Positions 58,600-64,000 of a stretch of DNA of 64,000 nt are shown one piece after another. The stretch is taken from assembly GCF_019038595.1 (NCBI RefSeq), contig NZ_JAHOPF010000002.1, positions 1 through 64,000 on the forward strand, read 5' to 3'. The stretch is from Kaistella soli. GTDB taxonomy: Bacteria; Bacteroidota; Bacteroidia; Flavobacteriales; Weeksellaceae. Position numbers and translations under genes: made by a program. The notes under the pieces are model-generated. The model was given only the letters and a program-made list of their open reading frames with translations. It was not told the DNA's origin and did no database searches. The first letter of the stretch is position 1. The number at the start of each line of letters is the position of its first letter.

Positions 58600-59991
58600 A
58601 TGAAAAAGTTTTTAACAGCCAAAATTATATTGCTCCTTACAATATTAGCAGTAATGGGAAGTTGTGGCACAATGATGAATCTTCCTGCTGAAGGTGATAC
58701 TTCCACTTTAGGAGAAATGACACCTTACACTAAACAACTGAAAGAACTCCCTGCTCCAGACGAGAAAATTGTAATCGGAGTTTACAAATTCAAAGACCAA
58801 ACCGGTCAGTACAAATTAGCGGAAAACGGCAGCAACTGGAGCACCGCAATTCCACAGGGTACCACCTCCATTTTATTAAAGGCATTAGAAGACAGCAAAT
58901 GGTTTCGCCCAATCGAACGGGAAAACATTGGAAACCTTCTTAATGAAAGACAAATTATACGTTCTACAAGAAAAGAGTACGAAGTAGCCAAAGACGGAAA
59001 AACGGTGATCAGTGACCAGCTCCCACCGCTGCTCTACGCCGGAATTCTTCTTGAGGGTGGAATTATTTCTTACGATACCAATGTAATGACTGGCGGTATT
59101 GGAGCCAGATATTTTGGTATTGGCGGAGGCACCCAATACAGACAAGATCGCGTAACTGTTTATCTGCGGGTAGTCTCGAGTATGACCGGCGAGATTCTAA
59201 AAACAGTATATACATCCAAAAACATTCTTTCGACAACGGTGAACGGAAGCTTTTTCAGATACATCGATACTGACAGAATTCTGGAAGCTGAAATGGGGTT
59301 TTCCCAGAACGAGCCCGTCAGTTTAGCAGTTACTCAGGCTATTGAAAAGGCGGTGTATACCTTAATTTTAGAAAGCGTGCAGGACGGAACTTTCAGAATT
59401 GAGAAAGTTCACGAAAAAGAGATGATGGACCTTCTTTCAAAATATCACGCCGAACAGGAAAAAAACACTAATCAACTGGTCGGAAATAAGTTTGCAGATA
59501 AGGAAAGATCTAAAGCATCGGTGTTATTCATGGCCAACGGAGACTTAATAAAAGGCGATTATACAAATGCAAAAATGAATATTGGAGGAAAAGCGGGCTT
59601 CAAATACTTTTTAACACACCACCTGAACGCTGAAATCAGTGCGGGGTTTGAAACCCTTCAAAATAAAGATATCGTTAGAAACAATTTCATGTACACTGAT
59701 CTTAACCTGGAATATCTTCTTTTGCCAAAATTTACTCTTTCTCCATATGGTTACATTGGCTTGGGTTCGATGTTCAACGGTAAAAATTTTCTGAAATATC
59801 AGTTTGGAGGAGGGTTAGAATATTTGGTAGGCAGCAATCTCGCTTTACGCCTAAACGCGCAGTATGACATGGGTTTTGATGATACCTGGGATGAATTTAC
59901 CAATGGTAAAAGGAAAGATCAGGCATTTCATATTGGTGTCGGGATTAATTATTACCTAAGGCAGGCGAAAAGACTAAACACAAAAAAATAA
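58600..59991 (+). CDS. csgG: Curli secretion pore CsgG with an extra C-terminal beta-barrel domain
   Basis: The 463-residue outer-membrane lipoprotein (lipidated Cys22 in 'VMGSCG') is much longer than E. coli CsgG (277). Residues about 25-285 are CsgG: 'SNWSTAIPQGTTSILLKALEDSKWF' in parts, 'NLLNERQIIRSTRKE', 'GGIGARYFGIGGGTQY' and 'SFFRYIDTDRILEAEMGFS'. CsgG forms a nine-subunit, 36-strand pore. Residues about 300-455 form amphipathic strands with aromatic ends ('GGKAGFKYFLTHHLNAEISAGF', 'FQFGGGLEYL'-like, 'FHIGVGINYYL'), the pattern of an 8-strand OmpA-like barrel. In the constriction loop, Asn55 of E. coli is kept, Phe56 is Trp and Tyr51 is lost. Confidence 0.92.
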   Translation: MKKFLTAKIILLLTILAVMGSCGTMMNLPAEGDTSTLGEMTPYTKQLKELPAPDEKIVIGVYKFKDQTGQYKLAENGSNWSTAIPQGTTSILLKALEDSKWFRPIERENIGNLLNERQIIRSTRKEYEVAKDGKTVISDQLPPLLYAGILLEGGIISYDTNVMTGGIGARYFGIGGGTQYRQDRVTVYLRVVSSMTGEILKTVYTSKNILSTTVNGSFFRYIDTDRILEAEMGFSQNEPVSLAVTQAIEKAVYTLILESVQDGTFRIEKVHEKEMMDLLSKYHAEQEKNTNQLVGNKFADKERSKASVLFMANGDLIKGDYTNAKMNIGGKAGFKYFLTHHLNAEISAGFETLQNKDIVRNNFMYTDLNLEYLLLPKFTLSPYGYIGLGSMFNGKNFLKYQFGGGLEYLVGSNLALRLNAQYDMGFDDTWDEFTNGKRKDQAFHIGVGINYYLRQAKRLNTKK

Positions 59992-59995
59992 AATC

Positions 59996-61507
59996 ATGAA
60001 AACTCTAATATATATAGCATTCCTATCTCTCTTTTTTATGGGCTGCGTTTCCTGCAGTGAAGATTTAGTGGGAAAAACAACCAATTCGATGATTACGGGA
60101 AAGGTTGTTAAAAAAGGAACGAATACTCCGCTTGCGAATGTGAAAATTTATACCTCTCCAACTACCCAGACGGTGTTTTCCGGGGCTGACGGAACTTTTA
60201 AACTGGAAAATATTCCTTTAGGCGATTATTCTGTAAAAGCCGAACTTACAGGTTATCTGGCCAGCTTTCAGGGTGTCAATTTAAAAAATGAAAGCCCGGT
60301 CACTATTGTTTTTGAAATGTCAGATGATAATTCGCTGAATTCTCCTCCTTCAGTTCCGCAATTGCTTACACCTGCCGACCAGGCTGTTGATCAGCCCACT
60401 TCTGTTACCTTATCTTGGAGCAGTACAGACCCTGATCCGGCAGATTCTTTGAAGTTAAAGTTTAGGCTGATCGTAAAAAACAGTTTAAACAATACCGTAT
60501 TCGAAAAAGCCGACATCAAGACAAAAAGTTATGTATTAGATAATCTGATTTATGGCGTTACTTATTTTTGGCAGGTAGTGGCGAATGACACTGTAAATCC
60601 TGATGTATACAGCGAAATAAAGCAGTTTAAAGTTTCAGACACTCCAAATAACCGCTTTCATTTTGTAAGAAAATCAGGTTCAAGTTATTATATCGTATCC
60701 AGTAATGACAGCGATCAAAATTTTCAGTTTACTCCCAACACGGTGAACAGCTGGAGACCAAAACTGAATAATGCTGCCAATTTAATCGCATTCTTGAGAA
60801 CAGTGTCGGGAAGTACGCAAATTTTCACTGCTAAAAAGGATGGTTCTGATCTTAAACAGGTGACAACAACCCAGCCGGTTTTAGGTTATAATTATGAAGA
60901 TCTGGATTTCAGCTGGAGCACAAACGGCAGTGAACTTCTGTATCCAAGTTTCAATAAACTTTATAAAATTAATAAAGACGGAAGCGGTTTAACTTTGATT
61001 TATACGACGACAGATGGAAACTTCATTACAGAATGCGACTGGAGCAACGACGGTTCCAAAATCGCATTGAAAACCAATGATGTAAACGGTTATAATGCCA
61101 AAATTTTCATTATTGATACCCTGGGGAATGTTACCAAAACAATTTTAACAGGACTGCCTGGTGCAGCCGGAGGACTTAATTTTTCAATTGTCGGTGATAA
61201 ACTCCTCTATACAAGAGACATTACGGGTTACGAAAACTCCAATCACAGACAGCTGGATTCGCGGATTTTCTTATATGATTTGACCACTACTGTTGCCACT
61301 GACATCTCGGAGCTCAGCGGAAAGGCTTTAGGCTCCAATGATCTGGATCCGAGGTTTTCACCCAACGATGCAGAAGTGATTTTCACGAATACCTCGAACG
61401 ACGGTATTTCACAGAAAGACATCTACAAATTATCCTTTAATACCTCAAATACAGCGTTTACAAGAACTTTACTGTTCAGCAACGCCGAAATGCCGGATTG
61501 GGAGTAA
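59996..61507 (+). CDS. Curli-operon lipoprotein with regulatory-like, FN3 and TolB-like propeller domains
   Basis: The 503-residue lipoprotein (signal to about 17, cysteines at 17 and 20) begins 4 nt after csgG and ends the operon. In order it has a carboxypeptidase-regulatory-like beta domain (about 33-105, 'ITGKVVKKGTNTPLANVKIY'), a fibronectin III-like domain (about 118-212, 'VTYFWQVVANDT') and a TolB/WD40-like beta-propeller (about 215-500) with blades ending 'DLDFSWSTNGSELLY', 'ECDWSNDGSKIAL' and 'DPRFSPNDAEVIF'. It has no counterpart in E. coli curli operons. A surface lipoprotein that binds the fibre, the pore or an external polymer fits; its role is unknown. Confidence 0.82.
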   Translation: MKTLIYIAFLSLFFMGCVSCSEDLVGKTTNSMITGKVVKKGTNTPLANVKIYTSPTTQTVFSGADGTFKLENIPLGDYSVKAELTGYLASFQGVNLKNESPVTIVFEMSDDNSLNSPPSVPQLLTPADQAVDQPTSVTLSWSSTDPDPADSLKLKFRLIVKNSLNNTVFEKADIKTKSYVLDNLIYGVTYFWQVVANDTVNPDVYSEIKQFKVSDTPNNRFHFVRKSGSSYYIVSSNDSDQNFQFTPNTVNSWRPKLNNAANLIAFLRTVSGSTQIFTAKKDGSDLKQVTTTQPVLGYNYEDLDFSWSTNGSELLYPSFNKLYKINKDGSGLTLIYTTTDGNFITECDWSNDGSKIALKTNDVNGYNAKIFIIDTLGNVTKTILTGLPGAAGGLNFSIVGDKLLYTRDITGYENSNHRQLDSRIFLYDLTTTVATDISELSGKALGSNDLDPRFSPNDAEVIFTNTSNDGISQKDIYKLSFNTSNTAFTRTLLFSNAEMPDWE

Positions 61508-61527
61508 TACTTTGGCAGCATAAAAAA

Positions 61528-61554
61528 AGAAGTGAGCTAAAATTGCTCACTTCT
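61528..61554. terminator. Bidirectional terminator between the curli operon and holB
   Basis: The perfect 10-bp stem AGAAGTGAGC/GCTCACTTCT with a 7-nt loop has A-rich and T-rich flanks, giving a T run on both strands. Confidence 0.85.
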
Positions 61555-61569
61555 CTTTTATTTAAAATA

Positions 61570-62688
61570 TTATGCAGATTTATGAATGTATCTTGAAAGT
61601 TTAATTCCTAAATCAGTCCACACGATTTTAGCGTTGGCGTTTCTTTCAAGATGATAATCAGCGTCCGAAATTTCTTCGAGAATAGCTTCTATATTCGCTC
61701 CGTGAATAAATCTGGAAAAACTTTCCCACTTGAAACCTCCGGAATCGATCTTTTTATACACTAAACTTTCGTTTCCATAATTCTGAAGCAACGCGAGACG
61801 GAACATTTCCGAACAGTAATCCAGAAAATTTTTCTGTTTTTCACGGTTCCAGCCTGCGATATTACGGCCCCAAAAAACGATGTTTTTCAAAAACTCGGGT
61901 TTCTTTTTTACCTGAAAAGCTTCACGTACCCAGTTTACAAAAAGCTGCTCAAACTCGGTGTCAGCATTTTCGGACAGCAGAAGTTTCTGCGCAGTATTCC
62001 AGTCGCCCTGGGACTGAAAAACAGTTTCCCTCATTTTCTCATCAGTGATCTGATAATTGTTTTTCAGAAAAATCTCAATATCTTCATCCTGAATTCTTGG
62101 GATTTCAACCAATTGAGTCCGGGAAATAATCGTGGGGAGAATAGAATCGGTATTTTCTGCAGTAAGAATAATCAAAGTATCCTTTGGCGGCTCTTCCAAA
62201 AATTTCAAAAACTTATTTGCAGCCGAAATATTCATTTTGTCGGCTTGCCAAACGATGAGTATTTTACTGCCACCTTCGAAGCTTTTCAGGGAGAATTTCT
62301 TGTTCAGTTCATCCACTTCATCGGCGTAAATAGTGAGCTGTTTGTTTTCTGATTCCAAGATCCTGCTCCAGTCTTCATTATTTGAATATGGATTTTCGAG
62401 AATCATTTCCCTGAAATTTTCGATGAAATTGTCTGCAAGACCGCTGCTTTTCTCTTTGAAAACAGGAAAACTGAAATGCAGATCCAAATGATTCAGATGT
62501 TCCACTTTTGAAGATGAATGTTCATTTTCTTTGCGGAAAATCTCTTTTGCAAACGCCATAGCCAAAGGTAAAGTGCCGTAACCGTCTTTTCCGACGAAAA
62601 GCTGCGCATGGCCTACTCTATTGTCGTAAATGCTTTCTTTGAGGAGGTTTTTCAGTTTTTCCTGACCTGCGATCTGTTCCCAATTCAT
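61570..62688 (-). CDS. holB: DNA polymerase III delta-prime-type clamp-loader subunit
   Basis: The 372-residue protein is an AAA+-like clamp-loader subunit. It starts 'MNWEQIAGQEKLKNLLKESI', with 'GHAQLFVGKDGYG' where the Walker A loop would be (degenerate, no GK-T/S, as expected for delta-prime), 'SKILIVWQADKMNISAANKFLKFLEEPP' in parts and the arginine-finger 'LPTIISRTQ' motif. It partners DnaX in loading the sliding clamp. It is convergent with the curli operon. The -7 box lies only 4 nt before its ATG, as for dnaX. Confidence 0.9.
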   Translation of the reverse strand: MNWEQIAGQEKLKNLLKESIYDNRVGHAQLFVGKDGYGTLPLAMAFAKEIFRKENEHSSSKVEHLNHLDLHFSFPVFKEKSSGLADNFIENFREMILENPYSNNEDWSRILESENKQLTIYADEVDELNKKFSLKSFEGGSKILIVWQADKMNISAANKFLKFLEEPPKDTLIILTAENTDSILPTIISRTQLVEIPRIQDEDIEIFLKNNYQITDEKMRETVFQSQGDWNTAQKLLLSENADTEFEQLFVNWVREAFQVKKKPEFLKNIVFWGRNIAGWNREKQKNFLDYCSEMFRLALLQNYGNESLVYKKIDSGGFKWESFSRFIHGANIEAILEEISDADYHLERNANAKIVWTDLGIKLSRYIHKSA

Positions 62689-62692
62689 TTTT

Positions 62693-62700
62693 CAAAGATA
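62693..62700 (-). promoter_or_regulatory. -7 box of holB, 4 nt before the ATG
   Basis: TATCTTTG on the minus strand fits the consensus. The spacing to the ATG at 62688 implies a leaderless or nearly leaderless mRNA. Confidence 0.5.
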
Positions 62701-62882
62701 AAAAATTTTGTCTGAAAAATAATTGCGGAAAGTCAGCTGTATGGTTTTCAGTTTTTCCGAAAAGTTATCCATTTTTTATATAAAATGGTACCTGCAAACT
62801 GCCTTAACAAACTTTAACCAAAGTAAATTTCCTCAATTCAGTAATATTTAAGATATTTGCGCATTATTTTTAAAAATAGAGA

Positions 62883-64000
62883 ATGAAAAGAATTTTTGTA
62901 TTACCTCTCCTTGCAGCCGGATTTTTCCTGAATGCGCAATCGATTGGTAATTCTCCTTACGCTGCCTTCGGAATCGGGGATGTGAAGTATGATAACACAA
63001 CTGATGTGAATGCGATGGGCGGTATTTCTACTGCATATATCTGGGACTTCAATAATAATTTTAATTTCAGTAATCCTGCTGCTAATAAAAACTTAGAGTT
63101 GGCTACGGTAAAAATTGAAGGTACCAATGAAAATAATTTTTTCAAATCTAATTTTGATAATGCGAATGTAACCAAACATTCTTCTTATCTATCCAATATT
63201 ACTGTCGCTTTCCCGCTTTCAAGCAAAGTGAAATTTGGTTTGGGCTACCAGCCTTACAGCTCCAAAAAATATTCTGTACTTAATAAGCAAACTTTATCAG
63301 ATGGTACTGTAAAAGCCGAGATGTTTCGTGGCGAAGGTACTTTAAGCACCGTTCAGGCAGCTTTATCTTATCAGGTTTCCCCGGAATTGGGTTTTGGTTT
63401 AAGAAGTAATTTCTATTTCGGAAATCTTTATGATATCAACGAACTGACCTATTCCACGGCTGAACTGATCAATGGTTACGAGACTAAAAATAAAATAAAA
63501 ACTTTTAATTTTACCCTTGGATCCGCTTATCAGAAGAAGCTGCAGAATGACAGAAGACTTACTTTAGGTGCAACATATACTTTTGGGAATACCGGCCAGA
63601 TGGAAACCAGCTATACGAACAGCACTTATTATTATTCGGCAGGAGAAACCAAAAATAACGTAAGTATTATTGACCAGAATTTCAGCAGCGACAAAAACTT
63701 GATTCCTATGGAGTTTTCATTGGGTGCAGGTTATGGACATGATACAAAATGGTTTTTAGGAACTCAGTTTGATTATAAAAAAGGAGAAACCATTCAGTTT
63801 TTGGGACAGCCTTTTGCTAATCAGAATTCTTACAGATTTGCAGCTGGTGGTTGGTATCTGCCTAATTATAATAACTTCCGGAATTATTTTTCAAGAGTTA
63901 CTTACCGATACGGAGCGTATTACGAAAAAGGAAATCTTTCTCTGAACGGAACCAATATCAATCAGTTTGCTATAACAGGCGGTGTTACTTTACCATTCGA
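62883..64000 (+). CDS. Outer-membrane beta-barrel protein, 3' end outside the window
   Basis: The frame starts at ATG 62883 and stays open for 372 codons to the window end. A signal peptide (MKRIFVLPLLAAGFFLNAQ) is followed by 'NSPYAAFGIGDVKYDN' and repeated amphipathic beta-strands with aromatic ends, for example 'KVKFGLGYQPY', 'SLGAGYGHDTKWFLGTQFDY' and 'YFSRVTYRYGAYYEKG'. The pattern fits a FadL/OmpP1-like or related outer-membrane barrel of Bacteroidota. Substrate and role are unknown. It is divergent from holB. Confidence 0.78.
   Translation, partial: MKRIFVLPLLAAGFFLNAQSIGNSPYAAFGIGDVKYDNTTDVNAMGGISTAYIWDFNNNFNFSNPAANKNLELATVKIEGTNENNFFKSNFDNANVTKHSSYLSNITVAFPLSSKVKFGLGYQPYSSKKYSVLNKQTLSDGTVKAEMFRGEGTLSTVQAALSYQVSPELGFGLRSNFYFGNLYDINELTYSTAELINGYETKNKIKTFNFTLGSAYQKKLQNDRRLTLGATYTFGNTGQMETSYTNSTYYYSAGETKNNVSIIDQNFSSDKNLIPMEFSLGAGYGHDTKWFLGTQFDYKKGETIQFLGQPFANQNSYRFAAGGWYLPNYNNFRNYFSRVTYRYGAYYEKGNLSLNGTNINQFAITGGVTLPF

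Overview
The window looks like a chromosomal segment of a low-GC member of the Bacteroidota, most likely family Weeksellaceae (Chryseobacterium/Kaistella-like). Reasons: a SusC/SusD pair, a GldI-like lipoprotein isomerase, curli genes of the flavobacterial type, many genes preceded by the Bacteroidota -7 box TAnnTTTG instead of a Shine-Dalgarno sequence, and secretion signals ending in 'NAQ'. This placement is inferred from protein families, not from a database search.

Layout. 1-3.8 kb is a mobile, repeat-rich island: the edge of an IS3-type element, a possibly truncated secreted-protein gene, a decayed WG-repeat gene, two 11-bp tandem arrays, a hairpin repeat family and an IS110-type transposase with a long leader that could hold a bridge RNA. 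3.8-17.1 kb is mostly housekeeping: dnaX (with a likely -1 frameshift at a 10-A run), DAHP synthase/chorismate mutase, rsgA, ndk, rpe, an M42 peptidase, an S1/P1-type nuclease, a Nudix hydrolase, mnmD, ilvE, two envelope prolyl isomerases and a glutaryl-CoA-type dehydrogenase. 17.2-31.5 kb is a polysaccharide utilization locus: a Nudix-type regulator and an MFS transporter face a SusC-SusD-GH30-GH3-esterase-GH16-GH30 operon. The enzyme set predicts growth on mixed beta-1,6/beta-1,3-glucan (fungal wall or laminarin-like).

31.6-49.3 kb holds further core genes: an S9 peptidase, DoxX, era, map, an acyl-ACP desaturase, gpmI, a sirtuin, a two-component operon with a membrane protein and an exported protein, a PLP-binding protein, a sigma-54-type activator without a DNA-binding domain, and a MATE pump. 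49.5-55.8 kb is a TetR-TolC-AcrA-AcrB efflux operon. 56.1-61.5 kb is a six-gene curli-type amyloid operon. It encodes a 20-unit curlin, a second small curlin, a two-domain CsgE whose N-terminal part resembles CsgH, CsgF, a CsgG carrying an extra predicted beta-barrel, and a large lipoprotein of unknown role. 61.6 kb to the end has a delta-prime clamp-loader gene and the start of an outer-membrane beta-barrel gene.

The most interesting systems are the remodelled curli secretion machine (CsgG-barrel fusion, CsgH-like/CsgE fusion, hairpin after csgA), the possible IS110 bridge-RNA leader, the dnaX frameshift, and a candidate small RNA back to back with ndk. No tRNA, rRNA or CRISPR array was seen.
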